Positions 7,618 to 14,582 of a stretch of DNA of 16,538 bases are shown here, one piece after another. The DNA comes from Methylophilaceae bacterium (GTDB lineage Bacteria; Pseudomonadota; Gammaproteobacteria; Burkholderiales; Methylophilaceae), in contig JANYIK010000023.1 in the NCBI GenBank assembly GCA_025362115.1, forward strand, positions 1 to 16,538, written 5' to 3'. The position numbers were made by a program, and so were the translations under genes. The stretch's first letter is position 1. Each line of letters starts with the position of its first letter. The notes beneath the pieces were generated by a model. That model made no database searches and was not told where the DNA came from. It saw nothing but the letters and a program-made list of their open reading frames with translations.

Positions 7618-7869
7618 CTATCCACCACCGATGGGCGGCCAAATTGCAAGCACATCACCCTCTGCTAATGGTTTAGTATTGCGCTCTTCTGGATACCAAT
7701 AATGACCGTTGACCAGCACCAGATGCACCAACTTGGGCGGCAGATGAAAGCGTTCGGCAAGATCGGTGGGCGTGGTACCTTCTACCACGTTCAGTTCCAG
7801 AATATGGTTAGTCGTGCCTGTGGGCAAATAATCGCGCAGAGTAGCGAACAGCTTGAACGTCACCTTCAC
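7618..7869 (-). CDS. MoaD/ThiS-like sulfur carrier of the aor cluster
   Basis: This 83-residue ubiquitin-fold protein resembles the small subunit of molybdopterin synthase. It has the beta-grasp opening MKVTFKLFATLRDYLP, the central LVLVNGHYW strand/turn, and the end VLAIWPPIGGG. The terminal Gly-Gly is the residue pair that is adenylated and thiocarboxylated in MoaD and donates sulfur to the pterin dithiolene. The start is GTG at 7869 and overlaps the aorC stop (GTGA, 4 bp), so translation is coupled. The location inside an aldehyde oxidoreductase cluster suggests it is dedicated to the tungsten (or molybdenum) pterin cofactor of AorB. No MoaE or MoeB partner is in the window. Confidence 0.88.
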   Translation of the reverse strand: MKVTFKLFATLRDYLPTGTTNHILELNVVEGTTPTDLAERFHLPPKLVHLVLVNGHYWYPEERNTKPLAEGDVLAIWPPIGGG

Positions 7870-9116
7870 ATCGTGGCCGCTTGTGCCTTAGCTAGATAGG
7901 CGTCCATCACCCGCGTTGGATCTTTGAGCAGCTTGTCTTTCCATTCGCCCAACGGGGTGCGGGTTTGTATCAAGCCACGCAGCACACCCACGTGCTGGGT
8001 TAGACCCAAACTGGTGGCACCTATCAGTACGTCACCCTTGAATTCCAGTCGCATATAACGGAAATTCTCGCGGTCAACCTGCTCGGCGTGTTCGCCGCCC
8101 TGCTCGCCCCACCATTGACCAAAGGATGCGGCAATCAGTCCCAGCGTATCCAACACATTTATCGCCATGCTGCCGGGCGAGTTGACCAGCTTGCCCGCCA
8201 TATTCAATGCAGCCACACGCGCCTGATCGGCAGCATTGGGCTGAATGGCGTTGACTACCATCTTGCCAGTGGAAAAATCACGCGCTTGCGCCACGTCACC
8301 CGCGGCATAGATTTCGGGAATGTTGCTTTGCATTTGATCATTCACCAACACACCCATGTCAGTATGCACGCCGCTACCATTCAAGAAAGCCGTGTTGGGA
8401 TGCACACCAGTAGCGCTAATCACCAAATCCACTTCCAAACTTTCACCATTGCCCAGTTTGGCACGCAATTTGCCGTTACCTGCCTGTTCTATGGCCTCCA
8501 CCTTGGTATCGGTATAGACGCGCACGCCTTTGCTCTGCACCCAGTCTTTAATCATACCGCCCGCTACCTCGGTCATCATGCGCGGCACCATGCGGTTACC
8601 CATTTCCACCACGGTCAACTCAACACCGCGCGAACGGATCGCCTCCATAATGATGCAGCCGATAAAGCCCGCGCCCATTTGCAGCACCTTGGCACCCGGT
8701 TTGGCCAGTTTAGCGATATTGCGTGCGTCTTCCAACGTCCAGCACGGATGAATTCCGGGTAAATCCATGCCGGGAATCGGCGGCGCAACGGGATAAGAAC
8801 CAGTGGCAATCAGCAATTTGTCGTAAGCCAAAGCCTCACCATTTTCAAGCGTGACGCGTTTAGCGCCGCTATCCACCTTAGTTACACGACCAATTTTTAA
8901 GCTAATGCACTGTTTGTCAAAATACCCCGCCTCTTTACGCAAATAAGTGCCATTTTCCTGAATGTTGCCTACCAGCATATAGGGCAGCGCCATGCGTGAA
9001 TACGGCGGCTCTGGCTCATCGCCTATCAACACAATACTGCTGCTTGCGTCAGCTTTACGTAGGGTTTCTGCAGCAATCACTCCAGAAGGTCCGTTACCAA
9101 TAATCACATAGTTCAT
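7866..9116 (-). CDS. aorC: FAD-dependent NAD(P) oxidoreductase subunit of aldehyde oxidoreductase (AorC-like)
   Basis: This 416-residue flavoprotein should pass electrons between the iron-sulfur chain of AorA/AorB and NAD(P). It has an N-terminal FAD dinucleotide fold GNGPSG (7-12), the ATGSYP motif (105-110) that follows the NAD-domain boundary, and a second GAGFIG fold (148-153) ending in an acidic ELTVVE strand that would favour NAD over NADP. The C-terminal FAD motif is IYAAGDVAQ. This is the pyridine nucleotide-disulfide oxidoreductase class II layout (NADH oxidase/rubredoxin reductase-like), without a redox disulfide near the FAD motif. The ATG at 9116 lies 64 bp downstream of aorB, with a strong hairpin in the gap (9137-9160). 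The gene is tied to the downstream MoaD gene by a 4-bp overlap. Assignment as AorC rests on the neighbours. Confidence 0.9.
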   Translation of the reverse strand: MNYVIIGNGPSGVIAAETLRKADASSSIVLIGDEPEPPYSRMALPYMLVGNIQENGTYLRKEAGYFDKQCISLKIGRVTKVDSGAKRVTLENGEALAYDKLLIATGSYPVAPPIPGMDLPGIHPCWTLEDARNIAKLAKPGAKVLQMGAGFIGCIIMEAIRSRGVELTVVEMGNRMVPRMMTEVAGGMIKDWVQSKGVRVYTDTKVEAIEQAGNGKLRAKLGNGESLEVDLVISATGVHPNTAFLNGSGVHTDMGVLVNDQMQSNIPEIYAAGDVAQARDFSTGKMVVNAIQPNAADQARVAALNMAGKLVNSPGSMAINVLDTLGLIAASFGQWWGEQGGEHAEQVDRENFRYMRLEFKGDVLIGATSLGLTQHVGVLRGLIQTRTPLGEWKDKLLKDPTRVMDAYLAKAQAATM

Positions 9117-9136
9117 GTCTCGCTCCCGTCAAAACA

Positions 9137-9160
9137 AAGGGCGCTCTCTCAAGCGCCCTT
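9137..9160 (-). terminator. Intercistronic hairpin between aorB and aorC (partial terminator/attenuator)
   Basis: A perfect 9-bp stem AAGGGCGCT/AGCGCCCTT (9137-9145 with 9152-9160) closes a 6-base loop. On the minus strand it is followed by TGTTTTG, a short U-rich tail. It lies in the middle of the only wide gap in the cluster. It looks like a leaky intrinsic terminator or a 3'-end stabiliser for aorAB mRNA, lowering expression of aorC and the genes after it. Confidence 0.65.
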
Positions 9161-9180
9161 GTTCGTTTCTCTATTTTCAA

Positions 9181-11031
9181 TTAAAGCCCTAAACGCTTTT
9201 TAGTATCAGCGGTAGGCACGCCATTTTTGTCCCAACCGCGAATCTCGTAGTATTTAGGCATCATGATATCCAAGCGTGTCTTCTGTCCGGTCATCGGGCC
9301 ATTCTTGATGCCTTCTACTAGAAAACGCGGTGGCAAAGTGTCATCCGCAGCCGTGAAACCAGCACGCAGATTAAATTCGCGCTCAAGATTCCAGATACGC
9401 TCACCCACCAGATTCAGTTTATCCAGCGACCAATCACCCTCGCATGCCGCTTGAATCTGCGGTTGAATGTCAGGCAAGCCCCAAGCAAAGGTGGTAAACA
9501 CGCACAAGCCGGAGGAATCCACCACAGCCGTCGCATCTTGGAAGGCTTTGAGCAACTCTGGCTTCTCATTGGTTTCTTTAGGGTCGGTCTTGAACGGGAT
9601 ACCCAACACCTCGCTCGCCACCGTGTAGCCACGCAAATGGCAGCCGCCACGGTTAGAGGTAGCATACGCCAAGCCCATGCCTTGCAGCGCACGGCCATCA
9701 TAAGCAGGAAATTCTTGACCTTTGCACGACATAGAAAGCTCAGGATGACCGTATTTTGCAGTCAGGCGCTTAGAACCCAAGCCTATAATTTTGCCGAAAC
9801 CTTCGCTTTGGCAAGTCATCTCAGCCAATTTGACCATGGCTTTGGTATCGCCAAACTTGCACTCGAAGCCGATTTCTTCTTTGGTGATGACACCCATCTC
9901 ATACAACTCCATCACAGCACCTATGGTAGAACCAAGAGTAATGGGGTCAAGGCCGTCTTCATTACATATTTGGTTCACATAGGTCAGCGCATCAATATCA
10001 TCTACCCCATTAGCATTGCCCAGCGCCCAAGCGGCTTCGTATTCCAAACCGCCAGAGTTGCCCAAATAACCGCCTTTGTCCTTGATGGTGAAGTGGGTGG
10101 GGTCTATGGTGGAAATACGTCCGCAAGCGATGGTGCAACCAAAGCAGGCTTGGTTAGTAGTCAAATTAGCCTTGCCATCAGAAGCGCGTGGCTCATGCAT
10201 CGCCTCACCAGAAATCTTGGATGCACCTTCAAATACGGAATCTTTGTGATTACGCGTAGGCGAAGCTCCCATTTCATTGAGAATGTTCATCAGCACTTGC
10301 GTACCGTATTTAGGCAAACCTTGGCCGGTGACCGCATTGTCTTTCAGCACTTGCTTGCCGGCATTTACCGCTGTAAAGAACTCTTTAGGATTGACCACAC
10401 CGCCTACACCCTTTGTGCCGCGAATTGCAATAGCCTTGAGGTTTTTAGAACCCATCACCGTCCCCACGCCAGAACGTCCGGCAGCACGGTGCAAATCATT
10501 CACCACGGACGCAAACAACGCACCTTTTTCAGCTGGACGGCCTACTGAACATACGCGCATTTGCGGGTCTTGGTGTTTGGTCTTGATGAGCCTTTCGGTT
10601 TCCCACACGGTTTTACCCCAAATGAAGTCTTCGGCGGGCAATAACTCGGCCTTTTCATTTTCAATATGCAGATAGACAGGTTTAGCTGCTTTACCTTCCA
10701 CAATCACCATATCCCAACCCGCAAAGCGCATTTCAGCGCCGATATAGCCACCGGAGTTGGAGCATGCAATTGCCCCTGTCAACGGACCTTTAGTCACAAC
10801 CGAGTAACGACCACCAGTAGAAGCCATGGTGCCAGTTAACGGACCAGTGACAAACATGATTTTGTTTTCAGGGGAAAGTGGATCCACTTTAGCGTCCACT
10901 TCTTCGACGAAGTATTTTGTCGCCAAGCCGCGCTGACCGAGGTATTGGTCAGCCCATTCCATATTCATTGCCTCGGCCACGCAAGTGCCTTTGGTCAGAT
11001 TAACGCGTAAAACTTTACGATGCCATGCCAT
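9181..11031 (-). CDS. aorB: Aldehyde:ferredoxin oxidoreductase-family W/Mo-pterin catalytic subunit (AorB-like)
   Basis: This subunit oxidises aldehydes to carboxylic acids (reversibly) at a bis-pterin metal centre. Its 616 residues match the family. The N-terminal domain has GPLTGT (63-68), GGRYSVVTKGPLTG (73-86) and GRSGVGTVMGSKNLKAIAIRG (185-205), the pterin-binding blocks. The single [4Fe-4S] cluster is bound by C296, C299, C303 (CFGCTIAC) and C510 (SSGLC). E332 (LEYEAAW) and H465 (GGCHLRGY) correspond to the conserved active-site Glu and His. A GAGGAG ribosome site at the end of aorA precedes the ATG at 11031, giving tight coupling (13-bp gap). The neighbours place it in the three-subunit bacterial type described in Aromatoleum rather than the single-subunit archaeal AOR. 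Tungsten is more likely than molybdenum by family; the sequence alone does not settle the metal or the aldehyde substrate. Confidence 0.95.
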   Translation of the reverse strand: MAWHRKVLRVNLTKGTCVAEAMNMEWADQYLGQRGLATKYFVEEVDAKVDPLSPENKIMFVTGPLTGTMASTGGRYSVVTKGPLTGAIACSNSGGYIGAEMRFAGWDMVIVEGKAAKPVYLHIENEKAELLPAEDFIWGKTVWETERLIKTKHQDPQMRVCSVGRPAEKGALFASVVNDLHRAAGRSGVGTVMGSKNLKAIAIRGTKGVGGVVNPKEFFTAVNAGKQVLKDNAVTGQGLPKYGTQVLMNILNEMGASPTRNHKDSVFEGASKISGEAMHEPRASDGKANLTTNQACFGCTIACGRISTIDPTHFTIKDKGGYLGNSGGLEYEAAWALGNANGVDDIDALTYVNQICNEDGLDPITLGSTIGAVMELYEMGVITKEEIGFECKFGDTKAMVKLAEMTCQSEGFGKIIGLGSKRLTAKYGHPELSMSCKGQEFPAYDGRALQGMGLAYATSNRGGCHLRGYTVASEVLGIPFKTDPKETNEKPELLKAFQDATAVVDSSGLCVFTTFAWGLPDIQPQIQAACEGDWSLDKLNLVGERIWNLEREFNLRAGFTAADDTLPPRFLVEGIKNGPMTGQKTRLDIMMPKYYEIRGWDKNGVPTADTKKRLGL

Positions 11032-11044
11032 GATGGTTTTCTCC

Positions 11045-11518
11045 TCAAGCTCTTGGTTGTGTGTCGGTTTTGGCAGCCCACAGTCGCATCTTGTCTAGGC
11101 CGGTCCAATCCGCATCTACATAGGTAATAGCACCCGTTGGGCAAGCGGTAGCACATTCTGGGTCACCGCCGCAGAGGTCGCACTTCATTACTTTGCCGGT
11201 ATCGTGGTTGTAATTTACCGTGCCGAAAGGGCAAGCGATGGTGCAGACTTTGCAGCCCACACACACGTCATCCAGCACTATTTTTGCACCCGTGTCATGG
11301 TTGAGTTTGATCGCATCCACTGGGCAGGCTTGCAAGCACCAAGCCTCTGCACACTGGGTACAGGTATAAGGAACTTGACGCCCTTCATGGTGGAACTCGA
11401 ATACTTTGATACGGGATTTGGCGGTGTTGAATACACCTTCGTTTTCGTAAGAACAAGCCATTTCGCACTGCAAACAGCCCGTACATTTTTCAGGATTGAT
11501 TTGTAACGACTTCAACAT
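11045..11518 (-). CDS. aorA: Four-cluster ferredoxin-like electron-transfer subunit (AorA-like)
   Basis: This 157-residue polyferredoxin of the HycB/DmsB-like family has sixteen cysteines in four groups: CTGCLQCEMAC (12-22), CTQCAEAWCLQACP, CVGCKVCTIACP and CDLCGGDPECATACP. These are enough for four [4Fe-4S] clusters. There is no signal peptide, so it is cytoplasmic. The start is ATG 11518, with AGGAG 8 bases upstream; a TTG two codons earlier would be too close to that site. It is the first gene of the cluster and should form the electron wire between AorB and AorC. In the Aromatoleum enzyme the equivalent subunit polymerises into a filament. The C-terminal extension (YVDADWTGLDKMRLWAAKTDTQPRA) lies outside the ferredoxin fold and may make subunit contacts. 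Confidence 0.93.
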   Translation of the reverse strand: MLKSLQINPEKCTGCLQCEMACSYENEGVFNTAKSRIKVFEFHHEGRQVPYTCTQCAEAWCLQACPVDAIKLNHDTGAKIVLDDVCVGCKVCTIACPFGTVNYNHDTGKVMKCDLCGGDPECATACPTGAITYVDADWTGLDKMRLWAAKTDTQPRA

Positions 11519-11551
11519 GAACAACTCTCCTCGTTAGAAAGCTCTTTAATA

Positions 11552-11565
11552 GGTCGTTAACGACC
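11552..11565. promoter_or_regulatory. Perfect 14-bp palindrome in the aor leader (candidate operator)
   Basis: GGTCGTTAACGACC reads the same on both strands and lies 33 bp upstream of the aorA start, between the candidate promoter and the ribosome site. It is a good size for a dimeric repressor site. No regulator gene is in the aor cluster. I cannot name the binding protein. Confidence 0.5.
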
Positions 11566-11598
11566 GCTTATTAGGTGTAATCAGACCACTGTCCGCGT

Positions 11599-11627
11599 AG
11601 GGTAGTCCAGTCCATTCGCCACGTCAA
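11599..11627 (-). promoter_or_regulatory. Possible aor promoter
   Basis: On the minus strand TTGACG (11622-11627, 5 of 6) and TACCCT (11599-11604, 3 of 6) are 17 bp apart. They would give a leader of about 75 nt that contains the 11552-11565 palindrome. An alternative -35 (TTGAAA) lies further upstream near 11670. No sigma-54 (GG-N10-GC) or FNR-type site was convincing. Confidence 0.3.
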
Positions 11628-11732
11628 ATGCCGTTTTAGCAAATGTAGGGTAACTGTCATTTATATTTTCAATGCCCTAGATTAAAAACCATATTCAAGA
11701 TAATTTGGTGTATAGGCACAGGCATGTTGAGT

Positions 11733-11738
11733 TAAAAT
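11733..11738 (+). promoter_or_regulatory. -10 box of the ffs promoter
   Basis: TAAAAT (5 of 6 to consensus) ends 5-6 bases before the predicted 5' end of the SRP RNA, the expected distance to a transcription start. No convincing -35 is seen 16-18 bp upstream. The promoter may also drive dnaX-ybaB-recR. Confidence 0.4.
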
Positions 11739-11743
11739 GCTGT

Positions 11744-11842
11744 CGGCGGGCCTCCCCGCATTGCAGGGTAGCCAACCTGGTCAGGTGCGGAAGCAAGCAG
11801 CCACAGTTATCATCTGCAAGTGCCGGGGGTTAGGCTCGCCCC
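11744..11842 (+). ncRNA. ffs: Signal recognition particle RNA (4.5S, small bacterial type)
   Basis: The RNA binds Ffh and directs membrane-protein translation to FtsY/SecYEG. The conserved apical domain reads GGTCAGGTGCGGAAGCAAGCAGCC, with the GGAA-type tetraloop and symmetric/asymmetric loop sequences of domain IV. The ends pair as GGCGGGCC (11745-11752) with GGCTCGCC (11833-11840), giving a ~97-99 nt hairpin, usual for proteobacteria. It sits directly upstream of dnaX, as in many betaproteobacteria. A pyrimidine-rich stretch (CCTTCTTCTTTACC) follows and may mark the 3' end. Ends are accurate to a few bases. Confidence 0.93.
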
Positions 11843-11867
11843 TTCTTCTTTACCAGCGTGTATTTGA

Positions 11868-13457
11868 ATGAGCTATCAAGTCCTTGCGCGTAAATGGCGT
11901 CCCAAAAATTTCGACCAAGTGGTCGGGCAAGAGCATGTCGTTCGTGCACTCACCAATGCGCTTGAGCAGCAGCGTTTGCACCACGCCTATCTCTTTACCG
12001 GTACGCGCGGCGTGGGTAAAACTACCCTTGCCCGCATCATTGCCAAAGCGCTCAATTGTGAGACCGGCATTACCTCTACCCCCTGCGGCGTTTGCAGCGC
12101 TTGTACCGAGATAGACAAAGGTCGTTTCGTGGATTTACTGGAAGTAGACGCGGCATCGAATACTCAAGTGGAAGCCATGCGCGACTTACTGGATAACGCC
12201 CAATACGCGCCGACCGCAGGCCGATTCAAGGTGTATATCATTGACGAAGTGCACATGCTGTCGCGCTCGGCCTTCAACGCCATGTTGAAAACGCTGGAAG
12301 AACCGCCTGCCCACGTCAAATTCATACTTGCCACTACCGAACCGCAAAAAGTGCCAGTGACGGTACTGTCGCGCTGCTTGCAGTTCAACCTCAAGCAAAT
12401 GGTGCCGAGCAATATCGCCATGCATCTCACCACGATTTTGCAAGAAGAAAACATCACCGCCGACGGTACTGCGCTCAACCTGATTGCCCGCGCGGCGGAA
12501 GGCAGTATGCGCGACGCGCTATCGCTACTGGATCAAGCCATTGCTTACGGTGCGGGCAGCGTGAACGAGCCAGAAGTGCGCGCTATGCTGGGCGCGATAG
12601 ATCAGGATTACTTGTTTAATCTGTTAGAGGCTCTGGTGGAGAGTGACGGCGCAACCCTGTTAAAGCAAGCAGAAGCAATGGAACAACGTAGCCTGTCGTT
12701 TGAAGCCGCGCTGCAAGACTTGGCTGGCTTATTGCACCAAATCGCCCTCGCACAGACGATGCCAGAAGTTATAGCCGCAGACCTGCCGGAACGTCGCAGA
12801 TTGTTGGAATTGGCGCAAAGAATCAGCGCAGAGGACGTACAGCTTTACTACCAAATTGCCACACTAGGGCGGCGCGATTTAAGCCTGGCACCGGACGAGT
12901 TTGCGGGCTTTAACATGAGCTTGCTTAGAATGTTGGCATTTGCCCCCAATAGCACAGCGCAAGCTACAGCGCCAAGCGTGGTGAGCAAACAGCAGGTAAG
13001 CGAAAGCGTTACAGCGCCCTCTCCTATACCTAACATCCCACCCGCTAACACTAACGTTAGTACCACACCCACAGCTACTTTCAATGGCGATTGGCGCAGT
13101 TTTGCAGAGAGCCTAAAACCGGGATTCTGCAAAACTTTGGCACAAAATTGCGCCTTGATTTCGCACGATGAAACCAGTCTTTCATTACAAGTTCCGCAAA
13201 GCCAAAAACATCTGTTGCAATACCAAGAAGTCCTCAAAACAGCACTGAAGGAACACTTTGGCATAGCACTCAAAATCAAAATCGAGGCCGGTGCTGCGGA
13301 TAATGGCATTACCACCCCTGCCACTCAAATCTCAGAAGAAAAAGCCACACGACAAGCCAGTGCGGAAGAGTCTTTGCGACAAGACCCTTTCGTGCAAGAC
13401 ATGAAACAAGTATTCGGCGCGACGGTCATTCCATCCAGCATTAAACCCGTTCAATAG
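11868..13457 (+). CDS. dnaX: DNA polymerase III subunits gamma/tau
   Basis: This is the motor of the clamp-loader complex that places the beta sliding clamp on DNA. Its 529 residues begin MSYQVLARKWRPKNFDQVVGQEHVV, the family signature. Walker A is GTRGVGKT (45-52). Zinc ligands are C64, C73, C76 and C79, at the same positions as in E. coli. Walker B/DEVHMLS, the sensor-1 block LATTEPQKVPVTVLSRCLQF and the sensor-2 GSMRDALSLLDQAIAYG follow. After ~residue 365 comes a Pro/Thr/Ala-rich linker and a tau-like C-terminal domain (residues ~405-470). It is about 110 residues shorter than E. coli tau. I saw no A-AAA-AAG slippery site with a downstream hairpin, so a separate gamma product is not supported. 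No clear SD precedes the ATG, which is 25 bp after ffs. Confidence 0.96.
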   Translation: MSYQVLARKWRPKNFDQVVGQEHVVRALTNALEQQRLHHAYLFTGTRGVGKTTLARIIAKALNCETGITSTPCGVCSACTEIDKGRFVDLLEVDAASNTQVEAMRDLLDNAQYAPTAGRFKVYIIDEVHMLSRSAFNAMLKTLEEPPAHVKFILATTEPQKVPVTVLSRCLQFNLKQMVPSNIAMHLTTILQEENITADGTALNLIARAAEGSMRDALSLLDQAIAYGAGSVNEPEVRAMLGAIDQDYLFNLLEALVESDGATLLKQAEAMEQRSLSFEAALQDLAGLLHQIALAQTMPEVIAADLPERRRLLELAQRISAEDVQLYYQIATLGRRDLSLAPDEFAGFNMSLLRMLAFAPNSTAQATAPSVVSKQQVSESVTAPSPIPNIPPANTNVSTTPTATFNGDWRSFAESLKPGFCKTLAQNCALISHDETSLSLQVPQSQKHLLQYQEVLKTALKEHFGIALKIKIEAGAADNGITTPATQISEEKATRQASAEESLRQDPFVQDMKQVFGATVIPSSIKPVQ

Positions 13458-13468
13458 GAGCAGAAAAA

Positions 13469-13795
13469 ATGATGAAAGGCGGCCTCGGTAACCTGATGAA
13501 ACAGGCGCAAGCCATGCAAGACAATATGAAAAAAGCGCAAGAAGAATTGGCGCAGATGGAAGTAGAAGGCACTGCCAGCAACGGCCTGGTGAAAGTGCTG
13601 ATGAGCGGCAAGCACGAAGTCAAGCGCGTCAACCTGGATGCCGGCCTGATGTCTGACGACAAAGAAATGCTAGAAGATTTAATCACTATCGCCATCAACG
13701 ACGCGGTGCGTAAGGTGGAAGCGGCCTCACAGGAAAAAATGGGCAAAGCCACAGCGGGAATGCCGTTGCCGCCGGGGATGAAGCTGCCGTTTTAG
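13469..13795 (+). CDS. ybaB: YbaB/EbfC-family nucleoid-associated protein
   Basis: This small dimeric DNA-binding protein has 108 residues, the usual size. The sequence MMKGGLGNLMKQAQAMQDNMKKAQEELAQMEVEG gives the long N-terminal helix. The next part, GLVKVLMSGKHEVKRVNLDAGLM, is the beta sheet, followed by a second helix (LEDLITIAINDAVRKVEAAS) and the Gly/Met-rich tail GMPLPPGMKLPF. An AGGAG site overlapping the dnaX stop precedes the ATG, giving an 11-bp spacing in the conserved dnaX-ybaB-recR operon. The stop region is duplicated in tandem (GCCGTTTTAG at 13786-13795 and 13798-13807), leaving a second in-frame TAG four codons on. Confidence 0.95.
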   Translation: MMKGGLGNLMKQAQAMQDNMKKAQEELAQMEVEGTASNGLVKVLMSGKHEVKRVNLDAGLMSDDKEMLEDLITIAINDAVRKVEAASQEKMGKATAGMPLPPGMKLPF

Positions 13796-13819
13796 TCGCC
13801 GTTTTAGCCACTAGCCTTG

Positions 13820-14419
13820 ATGCAAACACCCTCCGCCCTTGAACGCCTCATCGAAGCCCTACGCTGCCTACCCAGCGTTGGGCCGAAATCGGCGCAGCGT
13901 ATGGCGTATCACCTATTGCAGCGCGACCGCGCAAGCGCTTTGAATCTGGCGCAGAGTCTCAACACTGCGCTGGAAGTCATTCACCATTGCCATAAATGCA
14001 ATAATTTTAGCGAGGCTGAAATTTGCGATTTGTGCGCCGCTGGCAAACGCGATGCCAGTCTGCTATGCGTGGTGGAAATGCCTACCGATTTGCTGATGAT
14101 GGAACAAACCCACAGCTATTCCGGCATGTATTTTGTGCTGATGGGGCGTTTATCGCCGCTGGATGGCATAGGACCCAAGGAAATCCATCTTGACCGCCTG
14201 CTGAAACGTGCCCAGGATGGAGAAGTGGAAGAGATTATTTTGGCCACCAATTACACCGTAGAAGGCGAAGCCACCGCGCATTATGTGGGTGAATTACTCA
14301 AGGTACGGGGATTAAAAGTGAGCCGCATTGCGCGTGGTTTGCCTATGGGCGGCGAAATCGAGCATGTGGATGTGGGGACGCTAGCACAAGCCATGATGGA
14401 GCGGCGTTCGATTAAATAG
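13820..14419 (+). CDS. recR: Recombination protein RecR
   Basis: RecR works with RecF/RecO to load RecA at single-strand gaps. The 199 residues match the family (about 200). The N-terminal helix-hairpin-helix is LPSVGPKSAQRMAYHLL (17-33). The Cys4 zinc finger is C57, C60, C69 and C72 (CHKCNNFSEAEICDLC), the same spacing as E. coli. The Toprim domain starts LLCVVEMPTDLLMME and includes YSGMYFVLMGRLSPLDGIGP. The C-terminal GLPMGGEIEHVDVGTLAQAM is the conserved end. I chose ATG 13820 over the TTG one codon before. No SD is seen; it is likely translated by coupling with ybaB (24-bp gap). Confidence 0.96.
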   Translation: MQTPSALERLIEALRCLPSVGPKSAQRMAYHLLQRDRASALNLAQSLNTALEVIHHCHKCNNFSEAEICDLCAAGKRDASLLCVVEMPTDLLMMEQTHSYSGMYFVLMGRLSPLDGIGPKEIHLDRLLKRAQDGEVEEIILATNYTVEGEATAHYVGELLKVRGLKVSRIARGLPMGGEIEHVDVGTLAQAMMERRSIK

Positions 14420-14457
14420 AAACCAGGATGGCTCTGTTTAACTAACTATAACCATGC

Positions 14458-14523
14458 TTCGATACGTTTTCCGTTCATCCTGAGTGTCGCGCTAAGCGCG
14501 GCGTATCGAAGGGCGGCGGAAAA
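14458..14523. repeat. REP-like palindromic repeat, copy 2 (after recR)
   Basis: The layout is the same as the copy at 2338-2404. Arm A is TTCGATACG (14458-14466), pairing with CGTATCGAA (14502-14510). Arm B is TTTTCCG (14467-14473), pairing with CGGAAAA (14517-14523). The inner hairpin is CGCGC-TAA-GCGCG (14488-14500). The shared core includes CCTGAGTG. Sited 38 bp after recR, it may serve as the 3' end of the dnaX-ybaB-recR transcript. No gene for a REP-associated transposase (RAYT) is in the window. Confidence 0.8.
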
Positions 14524-14582
14524 ACTAGTCGCCATGGACGGGTTTATTCAGCGCAAAATAATCATAACCAACCTCGCCATTT

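Noticed and set aside
7601..7658. Longer start for the 87-residue aor-cluster protein (ATG/ATG at 7655-7658)
   Set aside because: It would overlap moaD by 41 bp and its first 19 residues merely read the conserved moaD 3' end in another frame; ATG 7601 gives normal operon spacing, though no strong SD decides it.
8088..8762. Plus-strand frame of 224 codons opposite aorC
   Set aside because: The opposite strand encodes an intact flavoprotein with both nucleotide-binding motifs; this frame is His-rich and motif-free.
9451..10548. Long plus-strand frame of 365 codons opposite aorB
   Set aside because: It is antisense to the clearly conserved aorB; its translation has no recognisable motif and its composition (many His, Gln, Arg) is typical of a shadow frame.
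13325..13350. A-rich stretch (GAAGAAAAAGCC) in dnaX as a programmed frameshift site
   Set aside because: In the dnaX frame it reads GAA GAA AAA GCC, not A AAA AAG, it lies near the C-terminus rather than at the gamma/tau boundary, and no strong downstream hairpin was seen.
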